NCBI GenBank assembly: GCA_036500605.1
Contig: DASYBU010000043.1
Location: forward strand, 1-64,000
From: JAFALK01 sp036500605
Lineage (GTDB): Bacteria; Pseudomonadota; Gammaproteobacteria; Burkholderiales; Burkholderiaceae_C
Direction: 5' to 3'
Length of the DNA: 64,000 bases
The translations under genes were made by a program, and so were the position numbers. Positions within the stretch are counted from its first letter, which is position 1, and each line of letters begins with the position of its first letter. This document shows positions 18,208 to 27,510 of the stretch, piece by piece. The notes beneath the pieces were generated by a model that had not been told where the DNA came from, did not search any database, and saw only the letters and a program-made list of their open reading frames with translations.

Positions 18208-19311
18208 ATGCCCAAGATCCTCCTCAAGCCCAAGCCCAATTTCGACCTGCTGCGCAAGAACCCGCGGCCGGTGCTCCTGGAGCTGAAAGAGACCAAGATC
18301 AACGTCGAGGTCGAGATCGAGACCAAGGCGCCCAACAGCGCCAAGACGGATCGTTGGACCAAGGTCGCCGAGGGCGAGATGGAGCGCTATCGCGAGATCG
18401 TCGAGGACACGGTCGAGAAGGTGGTGACGAAGTGGGATGTCGTGGACAAGGCCACGAAGCTGCCCATGTCGAAGTCGGAGCGGGAAAAGCAGGCGAAGGA
18501 CCTGATCACGAGCGTCAACAACGCGTGCGCCTCGATGGAAGCGGCAATCGAGAAGGCCGTCAAGGAGCAGATCAAGCGCGAGGCGCAAGGCGACAAGAAC
18601 CTGCTGGAGGCGCGCATCGCCGTTGCCGTCAAGGGCACTTTCAAGATCATTGCGATCGGCAAGGATGTGGCCGAACTCGCCGTCAGCGGCGGCGCCAACG
18701 TGAAGGCCTGGTACTCGCTGGCCAAGGACATCTACACGCTCGCCAAGCTGATCAACGACCAGTGCAAGGACGAGCCCGCCTTGCGCGATGACCTGCTCAA
18801 GGCGATCGGCACCTACTGCTCAACCAAGCAGCGCCGCTTCGACGAAGCGCAGAAGGCGGCTGACTGGAAGGCCCAGGCCAAGCTCAAGATCAAGGAGATC
18901 TGGACCAGCCAGAAATCCCTGGCAGCGAAGTGCGAGACGCAGCGCAAGAGCTACCGCAACGAGGTGACGGTGCTGATCCAGCATGTCGACAAGCTCGGCG
19001 GCAAGCGCGACGACCTGCAGGTGGAGATGAAGAAGACGGCCAAGCTCGATGCCGAAGGCATCAAGGCCGGCAAGAAGCTGGTGGACCTCGGCAGCTCGGT
19101 CAAGAGCATGAACACGCTGATCCTGAAGAGCCAGGCTTTCGTGGACGACATGGCCTTCCTGCTGACCGAGAACGGCATCGAGGTCGACGACCGCACGGCC
19201 ATGCAGAAGCTCAAGGCGCTGGACGACCTGGGCAGCATCAAGACTGCGGCCAAGGAGATCTACACGGCGGCCACCGATCTGCAAACGATCATCGAAGCGA
19301 TCAAGGGATAG
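18208..19311 (+). CDS. Unknown Lys-rich helical protein
   Basis: 367 aa, not recognised. It is very rich in Lys, Glu and Ala with heptad-like stretches, so much of it is predicted to be coiled coil or long helices (for example DRWTKVAEGEMERYREIVEDT and KSYRNEVTVLIQHVDKLGG). There is no signal peptide or membrane segment, so it is probably cytoplasmic. I start it at MPKILLKPKP (ATG 18208); the frame is open to 18124. It stands alone between the divergent cus operon and a GMC oxidoreductase gene. Structural, phage-like or contractile-system accessory roles are possible, but nothing in the sequence decides. Confidence 0.75.
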   Translation: MPKILLKPKPNFDLLRKNPRPVLLELKETKINVEVEIETKAPNSAKTDRWTKVAEGEMERYREIVEDTVEKVVTKWDVVDKATKLPMSKSEREKQAKDLITSVNNACASMEAAIEKAVKEQIKREAQGDKNLLEARIAVAVKGTFKIIAIGKDVAELAVSGGANVKAWYSLAKDIYTLAKLINDQCKDEPALRDDLLKAIGTYCSTKQRRFDEAQKAADWKAQAKLKIKEIWTSQKSLAAKCETQRKSYRNEVTVLIQHVDKLGGKRDDLQVEMKKTAKLDAEGIKAGKKLVDLGSSVKSMNTLILKSQAFVDDMAFLLTENGIEVDDRTAMQKLKALDDLGSIKTAAKEIYTAATDLQTIIEAIKG

Positions 19312-19416
19312 CGCGAAAGCCGCCATTCCTAGGGTTTTCAGGCGATTGCGCGCCGCGCGTCGCCCTTCAAATCAGGCTTCCCGCGCGCCGTCTTCCCAAG
19401 GCGCAAAAGGTGATCG

Positions 19417-21024
19417 ATGCAAGCTTCTGAATTCGACTACGTGATCGTCGGCGGCGGGTCGGCGGGTTGCGTGGTGGCGAGCCGCCTCAGCGAAGATCCG
19501 GCCGTGACGGTGTGCCTCATCGAAGCCGGCGGGCCCGACAAATCGGCCCTCATCCATGCGCCGCTCGGCTTTGCCGCCACCGCCTCGCTGGGCATCTTCA
19601 ACTGGGGCTATGAGACGGTGCCGCAAGCCGGGCTCAAGGGCCGGCGCGGTTTTCAGCCGCGAGGCAAGGTGCTGGGCGGCAGTTCCTCCACGAACGCGAT
19701 GGTCTACACGCGCGGCAACCGGAGCGACTACGACGCCTGGGCTGCGCTCGGCAATCCGGGCTGGAGCTACGACGAAGTGCTGCCCTATTTCAAGCGTGCA
19801 GAAAACAGCGAATGCTTTGGCGCGACCGATCATCACGGCACCGGCGGCCCGCTCAACGTGGCCTGGCTGCGCAGCCCGAGCGTGATGAACGAGGCCTTTC
19901 TGAAGGCCTGCGAGCAGACCGGCATTCCGCGCACGGCCGACTACAACGGTGCCGCGCAGCATGGCGCCTCGATGGCGCAAGTCACGCAGAAGAACGGCGA
20001 GCGCCACAGCGCGGCCAAGGGTTACCTCACGCCGAACCTCTCGCGCCCCAACCTGACGGTGATCACGAAGGCTCACGCGTGCCGCGTGGCGCTCGAAGGC
20101 AAGCGCGCGGTCGGCGTGGAGATCCAGCGCGGCGGTGAGACTTCGCTGATTCGCGCCCGGCGCGAAGTGATTCTTTCGGGCGGTGCTTACGGATCGCCTC
20201 AGTTGCTGATGCTCTCGGGCATCGGGCCGGCCACGCATTTGAAAGCGCTCGGCATCCCGGTCCTGCACGAGCTGCCCGGCGTCGGCCAGAACTTGCAGGA
20301 TCACCTCACGACGGTGCTCATCTATCGCACGCAACGCCAGGACGCGACCTTCGGCTTCTCGTTCAAGGGCGCCTGGGCCATCCTCCGCTCGATCTTCGAG
20401 TGGCGAAGCCGGCGCACCGGCATGATCACGACCAATGTGGCCGAGAGCCAGGCCTTCTTCTCCACCGAAGGCAACCACGCCGCCCCGAACATCCAGCTCG
20501 CACTGTGCGTGGGCATCGTCGACGACCACACGCGCAAGCCGCATCTCGGCCACGGCTACACGCTGCACGTCACGCTGGTCCGGCCCAAGAGCCGCGGCGC
20601 GCTGACGCTGCAAAGCCGCTCACCCACGCAGGCGCCGCTGATCGACCCGGCCTTCCTGAAGGAGCCCGAGGATCTGGCCACCTTGATCAAGGCCACGCAG
20701 ACCGGCTACGACGTGATGGCCGCCGCCGCGCTCGACGCCTATCGCGGGCCGATGCTCTATCCGCTGGAGCGCAACAACCCGGCGCAGATCGAAGCCTTCC
20801 TGCGCAAGAACTCCGACACCGAATACCACCCCTGCGGCACCTGCAAGATGGGCCCGGCCAGCGACGCGCTGGCCGTGGTGGATGCGAGCCTGCGCGTGCA
20901 TGGCCTCGAGGGCCTGCGCGTGGTGGACGCCTCGATCATGCCCAATGTCATTTCGGGCAACACCAATGCGCCGACGATCATGATCGGCGAGAAGGCCGCC
21001 GACCTGATCCGCTCGGCGCCGTGA
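19417..21024 (+). CDS. GMC-family FAD-dependent oxidoreductase (choline/alcohol dehydrogenase type)
   Basis: 535 aa. The N-terminal Rossmann dinucleotide fold reads DYVIVGGGSAGCVVASRL, followed by LIEAGG, the GMC signature GKVLGGSSSTNAMVYTRG and signature 2 GAYGSPQLLMLSGIGP. The C-terminal active site has HPCGTCKMG (catalytic His) and SGNTNAPTIMIGEKAADLI (Asn). These are typical of alcohol dehydrogenases such as AlkJ/BetA-like enzymes that oxidise primary or aliphatic alcohols. The substrate cannot be set from sequence. No betB or regulator sits beside it. ATG at 19417. Confidence 0.92.
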   Translation: MQASEFDYVIVGGGSAGCVVASRLSEDPAVTVCLIEAGGPDKSALIHAPLGFAATASLGIFNWGYETVPQAGLKGRRGFQPRGKVLGGSSSTNAMVYTRGNRSDYDAWAALGNPGWSYDEVLPYFKRAENSECFGATDHHGTGGPLNVAWLRSPSVMNEAFLKACEQTGIPRTADYNGAAQHGASMAQVTQKNGERHSAAKGYLTPNLSRPNLTVITKAHACRVALEGKRAVGVEIQRGGETSLIRARREVILSGGAYGSPQLLMLSGIGPATHLKALGIPVLHELPGVGQNLQDHLTTVLIYRTQRQDATFGFSFKGAWAILRSIFEWRSRRTGMITTNVAESQAFFSTEGNHAAPNIQLALCVGIVDDHTRKPHLGHGYTLHVTLVRPKSRGALTLQSRSPTQAPLIDPAFLKEPEDLATLIKATQTGYDVMAAAALDAYRGPMLYPLERNNPAQIEAFLRKNSDTEYHPCGTCKMGPASDALAVVDASLRVHGLEGLRVVDASIMPNVISGNTNAPTIMIGEKAADLIRSAP

Positions 21025-21060
21025 AGAAGGCGCCGGGGAAGTAAGGCGTTAGCTGGCCGC

Positions 21061-21744
21061 TTAGTTGGCTGGACAAGCGCTCTTGGCCGTGGGCAGCGAC
21101 AGCTTGTGCGCCTTCAGGATGGCGCCGATCTCGGGCCCGCGGCTCAGCACCGTCTTGTAGAGCCAGGTGTAGTGGTCCTGGACCCAGAAGTCCATGACCC
21201 GGCCCGCGCCCTCCTCGCCGAGCAGCTCGCGGTCGGCCTGGTACTCGGCGTAAATCACGATCAGGTGCTCGTAATTGCCCGCCTCATCGCTGGAACTTTC
21301 GGGATACCCGACGGGAATCTTGGGGAACAGCGCGCGCAGGTCGGCCATTGCCGCATTGGCTTCCTGTTCATGCGCCGCCAGATACCAATGCAGCTCCTCG
21401 TGGATCAGCGTGGACAGCAGCAGGTCGTCACGGTTCAGATGCCGCGTGTTCAGCGTCAGCGTGGGATGGCTGTGCGGGATGACTTGCGCTTCGATGTTGA
21501 CCTTGCGGGTCAGCAGCCACGGGCAAAGGTCGTAGCTCGACAGCAGCGAACGGAGCTGAGCGCGGGTGAGTTGCTCGGCCTCGTTGCCGTGCGCCAAGGC
21601 GATCTCCAATGTCGCTTGTTGTTGCGGTGGCGTTTGAGCCTGCGCCGGCAAGCTGACTCCCGTCAGCGCCAAAAGGCTCAGTGATGAAAAAACGATGTTT
21701 CGAGCCCAACGACTGCAGTTGGGCGACTTCCTCGACATGTCCAA
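21061..21744 (-). CDS. Secreted protein with HExxH zinc-protease motif
   Basis: 227 aa, not assigned to a named family. A signal peptide runs to about ALTGVSLPAQAQT. Residues about 115-125 read STLIHEELHWYLA, a HExxH motif, followed some 45 residues later by HLIVIYAEYQADRELLG, whose Glu could be a third metal ligand as in gluzincin-like folds. A metal-dependent peptidase is therefore possible, but the motif alone is weak evidence. It converges with the GMC oxidoreductase, ending 36 bp from it. Confidence 0.7.
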   Translation of the reverse strand: MDMSRKSPNCSRWARNIVFSSLSLLALTGVSLPAQAQTPPQQQATLEIALAHGNEAEQLTRAQLRSLLSSYDLCPWLLTRKVNIEAQVIPHSHPTLTLNTRHLNRDDLLLSTLIHEELHWYLAAHEQEANAAMADLRALFPKIPVGYPESSSDEAGNYEHLIVIYAEYQADRELLGEEGAGRVMDFWVQDHYTWLYKTVLSRGPEIGAILKAHKLSLPTAKSACPAN

Positions 21745-21839
21745 ACTCCTGATTGATCTGGCGCCAAAAGCGCCAAGCTAACCATTAGAGTCAGCGCATT
21801 GTTGCGCCAGCGTGTCGCAAGTCAAGCACAGGGCGATTG

Positions 21840-22478
21840 CTAGCGCTCCACGGCGCGACTGGGTCTTCCAGGCAACAGACCGGCATTGGCGCGCACGCAG
21901 TTGCGGCCGGCCGACTTGGCGGTGCCGAGCGCTTCCTCGGTTTCATGGATCAGCTGATCGAGATCACGATGATCGAGTCGCATCGAAGCCACGCCCACGC
22001 TGACGGAGAGAGAAACATCGTGGTTGCGCCAGTTGAAGTCCAAGGCGGCGACGCGAGAGCGCAGGCGTTCGGCCACGTCGACGGCGCCCAGCGGGTCGGT
22101 ATGCGGCAGGAAGAGGATGAATTCTTCACCGCCAAAGCGCGCCAGCACATCGCTCTGGCGCAGGCCTTCGCCACAGAGCTTGGCGATGCGGCGCAGCGCG
22201 GCATCACCGCAGCGGCGGCCGTAGCAGGCGTTGACGCGCCTGAAATGATCGAGATCCACGAGCACCACGGCGCAGGCCATCTGGTGCCGCCTGGCTCGCG
22301 ACCATTCGCGCTTCATGGCTCGGATGAAGTGCTTGCGATCGAGCACGCCAGTCAGGGGATCGCGGGTGATTTCAACGGCCGCGTGCGGTGATTTCTCGTC
22401 GCGCCCGAAACGCAGGAGCCAGCGGCCGAGGCTTGCGCTCATGGAGCGCGGAAGGGATGAAACTTGAGACAACAACAT
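21840..22478 (-). CDS. GGDEF diguanylate cyclase
   Basis: About 212 aa from the ATG at 22478. Nearly the whole protein is a GGDEF domain: DPLTGVLDRKHF, VLVDLDHFRRVNACYG (metal and substrate) and the active loop FGGEEF. An RxxD inhibitory site (RQSD) lies five residues before the loop, so product inhibition by c-di-GMP is expected. There is no clear sensor domain, only a short N-terminal region. The frame is open to 22538 and ATGs at 22496 and 22442 are alternatives; I preferred 22478 for the weak GAGATAGG upstream of it. Confidence 0.85.
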   Translation of the reverse strand: MLLSQVSSLPRSMSASLGRWLLRFGRDEKSPHAAVEITRDPLTGVLDRKHFIRAMKREWSRARRHQMACAVVLVDLDHFRRVNACYGRRCGDAALRRIAKLCGEGLRQSDVLARFGGEEFILFLPHTDPLGAVDVAERLRSRVAALDFNWRNHDVSLSVSVGVASMRLDHRDLDQLIHETEEALGTAKSAGRNCVRANAGLLPGRPSRAVER

Positions 22479-22609
22479 ACAGCGCCTATCTCTCATAACG
22501 CGAGAGTCAAGCGCATCACATCGCAAGCCCTGCCGCAACGCATCCCTCCAGGCCGGGGGAACGCGTGGGCAGGGTGATGTCGATCAATCCATAGCGGTCA
22601 ACGGATCAA

Positions 22610-24178
22610 CTAGTGCGCGCCACCGGCATCGCTTGGCGCGGCATGCGCTGCCGGGCGGCGCGTCAGCCAGATCGTCGAGATCAGCAGGATGAACACGATG
22701 GCGGAGCCGAGGAAGATGTCGTCGGCGGCCCGCGTGAAAGCCTGCTGGTCGATCAGCCGGTTGAGGAAGCCCGCGGCCTGGGTTTGATTCAAGCCAATGC
22801 TGCCCAGCTGGTTCACGGCCTGCGTCGCGATCGGGTCGCCGAGCACAGCGCGCGCCTCGACCAGATGCGCGTGATGCAGGACGGCGCGGTTCTCCCAGAT
22901 CGTGGTCGCGATCGAGGTGCCCATCGCGCCCGCCGTGATCCGCACGAAGTTCGACAAGCCCGCCGCTGCCGGAATGCGCTCCGGCGGAATGCCGGCCAGC
23001 ACGATGGTCGTCAGCGGGATGAAGAAGCAGGCCATCGCCGCGCCCTGGATGATCGTCGGGATCATGATGGTCGCCAGACCGGTGTCGGTCGTGAAGGCGG
23101 AACGCATCCACAACACCACGGCAAACACGATGAAGGCGAACGAGGCCATCAGCCGCGGATCGAACTTGGTCACGTTCTTGCCGACGATCGGCGAAAGAAT
23201 GATGGCCAGGATGCCCACCGGCGCCAGCGCCCAGCCCGCATCGGTCGCCGTGTAGCCCATCCACTGTTGCAGCCACAGCGGCAGGATCACGACGTTGCCG
23301 AAGAACAGCCCATAAGCGATCGACAAGGCGATCACACCGAAGGCGAAGTTGCGGCCCTTGAAGAGGCGCAGGTCCACCACCGGATGGTCGTCCGTCAGCT
23401 CCCACACGATGAAGAACAGCAGCGCCACCACGGCCACGATCGCCAGGACCACGATCACATTGCTGTGGAACCAGTCGAGCTCCTTGCCCTTGTCGAGCAT
23501 CAGTTGCAGCGAGCCCACCCACATCACGAGCAAGGCCAGGCCGATGCCATCGATCGGCAGCTTGCGCGTCATCGTCTCGCGCTTGTGATAGATGCTCCAG
23601 CTCAGGAAGGCTGCGAACAGACCCACCGGCACATTGATGTAGAAGATCCACGGCCAGGTGAAGTCGTCGGTGATCCAGCCACCCAATAGCGGCCCAACCA
23701 CCGGCGCGACAAGTGTCGTCATGGCCCATAGCGCGAGCGCCGTGCCGGCCTTGGCCTTCGGGTAGCTGGCCAGCAGAAGCGTCTGCGAGAGCGGGATCAT
23801 CGGCCCGGCCACAAAGCCTTGCAGCGCGCGGAACAGCACCAGCGTTTCAAGCGAATGCGCGAAGCCGCACAGCCACGACGCGATCACAAAGGCCAGCACG
23901 CTGCCCGTGAACAGGCGCACCGCGCCGAAGCGCTGCGTGAGCCAGCCGGTCAGCGGCACAGAGATGGCATTGGCCACGCCGAAGCTCGTGATCACCCAGG
24001 TGCCCTGCACGGGGCTAACCCCCAGGTCACCCGCAATTGCGGGCAGCGACACGTTCGCGATGGAGGAATCCAGCACATTCATGAAGGTGGCCAGCGACAG
24101 CGCAATGGTGCCGAGCACCAGCGCGGAGCCCTTGAGCGGCTCGGGCGCTGCCGGGGCTGCGTTTGGAGGGCTGCTCAT
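22610..24178 (-). CDS. emrB: DHA2-family MFS drug exporter (EmrB type)
   Basis: 522-aa proton-driven exporter of the 14-TM DHA2 group. Family features are the N-terminal ATFMNVLDSSIANVSLPAIAG (motif D1), GWLTQRFGAVRLF (motif A), the motif C region GPLLGGWITDDFTWPWIFYI and a long C-terminal membrane domain. It works with EmrA and an outer-membrane channel to expel hydrophobic toxins. Its start is 6 bp after the emrA stop, and it is the last gene of the marR-nodT-emrA-emrB operon. Confidence 0.93.
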   Translation of the reverse strand: MSSPPNAAPAAPEPLKGSALVLGTIALSLATFMNVLDSSIANVSLPAIAGDLGVSPVQGTWVITSFGVANAISVPLTGWLTQRFGAVRLFTGSVLAFVIASWLCGFAHSLETLVLFRALQGFVAGPMIPLSQTLLLASYPKAKAGTALALWAMTTLVAPVVGPLLGGWITDDFTWPWIFYINVPVGLFAAFLSWSIYHKRETMTRKLPIDGIGLALLVMWVGSLQLMLDKGKELDWFHSNVIVVLAIVAVVALLFFIVWELTDDHPVVDLRLFKGRNFAFGVIALSIAYGLFFGNVVILPLWLQQWMGYTATDAGWALAPVGILAIILSPIVGKNVTKFDPRLMASFAFIVFAVVLWMRSAFTTDTGLATIMIPTIIQGAAMACFFIPLTTIVLAGIPPERIPAAAGLSNFVRITAGAMGTSIATTIWENRAVLHHAHLVEARAVLGDPIATQAVNQLGSIGLNQTQAAGFLNRLIDQQAFTRAADDIFLGSAIVFILLISTIWLTRRPAAHAAPSDAGGAH

Positions 24179-24184
24179 GGTGGT

Positions 24185-25459
24185 TTAAGCCTTGTTGGAC
24201 TTTGCGGCAGCCGTCTTCGGAGCAGGCGCCGCCGCCTTGCCCAGATTGGCGTTGATGATCCCGGTCACGAGCTTGTCGGCATCCTTGTCGACGGTGTCGT
24301 AGACGGCGGTCTGCGAGGCCGCATCCTTGCGCTGCACTTCGGTCAACATCTTGCCGTCCTGGTCACGCACATCGACCGTCACGTCCATCGACAAGCCGAC
24401 GCGCAGCGGGTGCTGGGCCACTTGCTTGGCATCGAGCGCGATGCGCACCGGCACGCGTTGCACGACCTTGATCCAGTTGCCGGTCGCGTTCTGCGCGGGC
24501 AGCAGCGCGAAGGCCGCGCCGGTGCCGGCCGAGAGGCCGACGATGGTGCCGTCGAACTCGACCTTCTTGCCGTAGACGTCGGCGTCCAGCGAAACCTTCT
24601 GGCCGATGCGCAGGCGCGCAATCTGGCTTTCCTTGAAGTTCGCGTCGACCCAGACCTGCTGCAGGCCGACCACGGCCATCAGCGGCGCGCCCGGCGCCAC
24701 ACGTTGGCCGACCTGCACGCTGCGGCGCGCCACCCAGCCGTCCACCGGCGCGGGCATGTCGCTGCGTTGCAGGGCCAGATAGGCTTCACGCACACGCGCT
24801 GCGGCGCGCTGCACGTTCGGGTGGCTGGCGGCGTTGGTGCCGTCGGTCAGCGATTGGTTGGAGCCGAGCTGGTCACGCGCGGCTTGCAGCGCCGATTGCG
24901 CGGCGGCGACGGCGCTGGTGGCCGTCTGCACGGCCGACTTGGCGTGGTCGAGTTCTTCCTTGCCGATGGCGCCGCTGGCCAGCAGCGGAGCGCGGCGTGA
25001 TTCATCTTCCTTGGCGCGGGCCAGGTCAGACTGCACGCGCACCAGATCGGCCTGGCGCGATTCGACTTGCGATTGGTAGGTGCTGTTGTTCGCGTAGAGC
25101 GTGCGTACTTCGCGCACGGTCTGCGCCAGCGCGCTCTCGGCCTGGTCGAGCGCCACGCGGGCGTCGGCCGGGTCCAGGCTCACCAGCTTCTGGCCGGCCT
25201 TCACGAAGTCGGTGTCGTCCGCGTAGATGGCGCGAACCGTGCCGCCAACCAGCGGCGTGATCTGCACGACATTGGCGTTGACGTAGGCGTTGTCGGTGTT
25301 TTCATAGCGCTTGCCGAGCACGAACTCGTAAGCGCCGTAAGCGCCGAGGACCACGATCACCGCCACGGTGAGGATCGTCAGGGCGCGCTTGCGCTGACCG
25401 TTGCCGTTAGGAGTGGTCGGGGCTGCGGGAGCTGCGGCAGGAGTGTTGTTGTCGCTCAT
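24185..25459 (-). CDS. emrA: EmrA/HlyD-family membrane-fusion protein
   Basis: 424 aa. A short Gly/Ala/Pro-rich cytoplasmic head and one TM segment (LTILTVAVIVVLGAYGAYEF) precede a HlyD-like periplasmic part with lipoyl halves around a helical hairpin (YENTDNAYVNANVVQITPLV and GWVARRSVQVGQRVAPG). YVNANVV is typical of EmrA. It bridges the MFS pump EmrB to the outer-membrane lipoprotein. The C-terminal tail is Ala/Lys-rich. Confidence 0.93.
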   Translation of the reverse strand: MSDNNTPAAAPAAPTTPNGNGQRKRALTILTVAVIVVLGAYGAYEFVLGKRYENTDNAYVNANVVQITPLVGGTVRAIYADDTDFVKAGQKLVSLDPADARVALDQAESALAQTVREVRTLYANNSTYQSQVESRQADLVRVQSDLARAKEDESRRAPLLASGAIGKEELDHAKSAVQTATSAVAAAQSALQAARDQLGSNQSLTDGTNAASHPNVQRAAARVREAYLALQRSDMPAPVDGWVARRSVQVGQRVAPGAPLMAVVGLQQVWVDANFKESQIARLRIGQKVSLDADVYGKKVEFDGTIVGLSAGTGAAFALLPAQNATGNWIKVVQRVPVRIALDAKQVAQHPLRVGLSMDVTVDVRDQDGKMLTEVQRKDAASQTAVYDTVDKDADKLVTGIINANLGKAAAPAPKTAAAKSNKA

Positions 25460-25510
25460 GATGTGTGTGTCTTGCTTCGTTGAATTTCTTGGGAGTACTT
25501 CAGCGTGTGT

Positions 25511-26929
25511 TCAGCGTTGGGCCGTGTCGGTCCAACCGCCGCCGAGGCTGCGCATCAGGCCGACCTGGGATTCGAGTTGCAGGCCGCGCAGGTCCAGCGC
25601 CTGGCGCTGCTGGTTCAGCACATTGCCGTGCGCGGCCAGCACCGGCAGGCGGTTGCCGAGGCCGGCGGCATAGCGTTGCTCGGCCAGCTTGTAGGCCGAT
25701 TCAGCGGTGTTCAGCGCGATCTGCTGTTCGGTCTGCTGGCCTTGCAAGGACTGCAGCGTGGTCAGCTGATCGGAAGCGTCACGCACCGCTTCGAACACGG
25801 CGCCGTTGTACGAAGCCACGGCCGCATCGGCCTCGGCAGCGGAGCCCTTCAACTGGGCCGTCAGCGCGCCGGTATCGAACAGCGGGAGGCGCAGCGACGG
25901 GCCGAAGCCCCACTGCTGGCTGCCGCTGTTGAGCAGCTTGTCCAGACCGATCGCGTTGAAGCCCACGAAGGCCGACAGGGTCAGGTCGGGATAGAACTGC
26001 GCACGGTTCACCTTGACCTGCTGCGCGGCGGCTTCGACGCGCCAGCGCGCGGCCACCACATCAGGGCGGCGGCCGAGCAGGTCGAGCGTCAGCGCGTTCT
26101 GCGAAGTCAGTGCGATGCTGTCAGGCAGGCGCGGCGAGAGGCTCGCGACCGCATCCATCGGCTGCGCGCTCAGCGCCGCCAACTGGTTGCGCAGCAGGCC
26201 GGCCTGCTCGCCGAGGCTGACAAGCTGGCGGCGCAGTTCGGGCACCGGGGCTTCGGCACCGCGCAGGTCCGCCGTGTTGTCGAGGCCGGCATGCGTGCGT
26301 TCACGCACCAGCGCGACAGCCTGCTCTCGGTCCGCGAGTTGGCTCTTGAGCAGTTCTTGTTGAGCCAGCACGCGGCCCAGCGTCAGGTAGGCGCGAGCCA
26401 CCTGGGCCGAGAGCATCAGGCGCGCGGCGGCGGCATCGGCCTGCGCGGCGCGGGCGCTGCCCAGGGCGGCGTTCAGCTCGGCCTTGTGCTTGCCGAAGAA
26501 GTCCCAGTCATACGAGATGCCGGCTTGCAGATTGCCGGTCGTGATCACCGAGCCGCCGAGCGGCGGCGGGTAGATGTAGTTCTCGGTCAGCAGCGTGCGC
26601 TGAACATCGAGCTGAGCGCCGACGACCGGCATGTCCTTGGCTCGAGCGCCCTCAATGCCGGCATTGGCGCGGGCCACGCGGGCACGGGCGGCGGCCAGGC
26701 TGGGCGATTCGGCCAGCGCGCGTTCGATCAGCGCGTTCAGCTGCGGATCCTTGAAGGCGGTCCACCATTCGGCGTTGAGTTCGGCGCTCGCCCCGGCGCG
26801 CAGACCGGCTTGTTCGGCAGCGATCGGCTGGGCCGGCTCGGCCAGCTTCGGAATGGGCGCGCAGGCGGCCAGCAGCACGGCGGCAGCCAGCACGGTAAGC
26901 GCAGGGAGCGACAGGATCTTGTTCTTCAT
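25511..26929 (-). CDS. NodT/OprM-type outer-membrane efflux lipoprotein
   Basis: 472 aa from the ATG at 26929. The lipoprotein signal ends in lipobox LLAAC with Cys23. Two OEP domains follow, with the family segment WWTAFKDPQLNALIERALAES and the repeat RRPDVVAARWRVEAAAQQV. It forms the outer-membrane channel for the EmrAB pump encoded downstream. It starts 13 bp after marR and ends 51 bp before emrA. ATG at 26938 is an alternative. Confidence 0.93.
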   Translation of the reverse strand: MKNKILSLPALTVLAAAVLLAACAPIPKLAEPAQPIAAEQAGLRAGASAELNAEWWTAFKDPQLNALIERALAESPSLAAARARVARANAGIEGARAKDMPVVGAQLDVQRTLLTENYIYPPPLGGSVITTGNLQAGISYDWDFFGKHKAELNAALGSARAAQADAAAARLMLSAQVARAYLTLGRVLAQQELLKSQLADREQAVALVRERTHAGLDNTADLRGAEAPVPELRRQLVSLGEQAGLLRNQLAALSAQPMDAVASLSPRLPDSIALTSQNALTLDLLGRRPDVVAARWRVEAAAQQVKVNRAQFYPDLTLSAFVGFNAIGLDKLLNSGSQQWGFGPSLRLPLFDTGALTAQLKGSAAEADAAVASYNGAVFEAVRDASDQLTTLQSLQGQQTEQQIALNTAESAYKLAEQRYAAGLGNRLPVLAAHGNVLNQQRQALDLRGLQLESQVGLMRSLGGGWTDTAQR

Positions 26930-26942
26930 GTCAGTCAATCAA

Positions 26943-27437
26943 TCAATCGGCGGAAGTTGAAGGGTTGGCTTCGGCAGCCGCGCGCAGCGCGTCGCCGTTG
27001 GCTATGAATCGTTGGAGCAGCGTGACCAGCGTGCGCCATTCCTCATGCGTGAAGCCTTTGAGGTGGGCGTTGAAGACATCGGACAGCACGGCCATCAGCT
27101 CACCACTGACGCGCTTGCCCTCTTCGGTCAGCGAGACCATCACGACGCGGCGGTCTTCGCTCGAACGCTCGCGGCGGCACAAATGCTTGGCCTCCAGGCG
27201 ATCCAGCGTGCGGGTGACGGCGCCGGCGTCGACGTGCAGCTCATTGACCAGGAAGGCCACCGAGCTGGGGCCGTTCAGGCAAAGCCTGAGCAGCGGCATC
27301 CATTGCGAATGGGTCAGGTCATGGCCGAGCAGGCGCAGATCGCACTGCATGCCGATCGACTGCTTGGCGCGATTGAGCAACCACCCCAGACTCTCGTCCT
27401 TGGTGTACTGCCCCGCGGTATAGAAGTTACGCTTCAT
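26943..27437 (-). CDS. MarR-family repressor of the efflux operon
   Basis: 164-aa winged-helix regulator. It contains the MarR core: HSQWMPLLRLC, VAFLVNELHVDAGAVTRTLDRLE (recognition helix) and the wing RRERSSEDRRVVMVSLTEEG. It is the first gene of the marR-nodT-emrA-emrB operon, the usual place for an EmrR-like local repressor that releases DNA on binding phenolic or lipophilic drugs. Two palindromes suited to MarR dimers lie just upstream (27456-27482). Confidence 0.93.
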   Translation of the reverse strand: MKRNFYTAGQYTKDESLGWLLNRAKQSIGMQCDLRLLGHDLTHSQWMPLLRLCLNGPSSVAFLVNELHVDAGAVTRTLDRLEAKHLCRRERSSEDRRVVMVSLTEEGKRVSGELMAVLSDVFNAHLKGFTHEEWRTLVTLLQRFIANGDALRAAAEANPSTSAD

Positions 27438-27455
27438 GGTGTCGATAATTTAGTT

Positions 27456-27482
27456 GCCTAGGCAATCATTGTCAAGGCAATA
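27456..27482. promoter_or_regulatory. Two adjacent MarR-type operators
   Basis: A perfect palindrome TTGCCTAGGCAA (27456-27467) is followed 3 bp later by a second copy, TTGTCAAGGCAA (27471-27482), with matching outer TTG/CAA. They lie 18-45 bp upstream of marR and 28-55 bp upstream of the divergent ABC exporter. Centre-to-centre distance is 15 bp. The site could therefore regulate both directions. Confidence 0.8.
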
Positions 27483-27510
27483 ATATCGGCAATCCACAAT
27501 ATTTGTCGTC

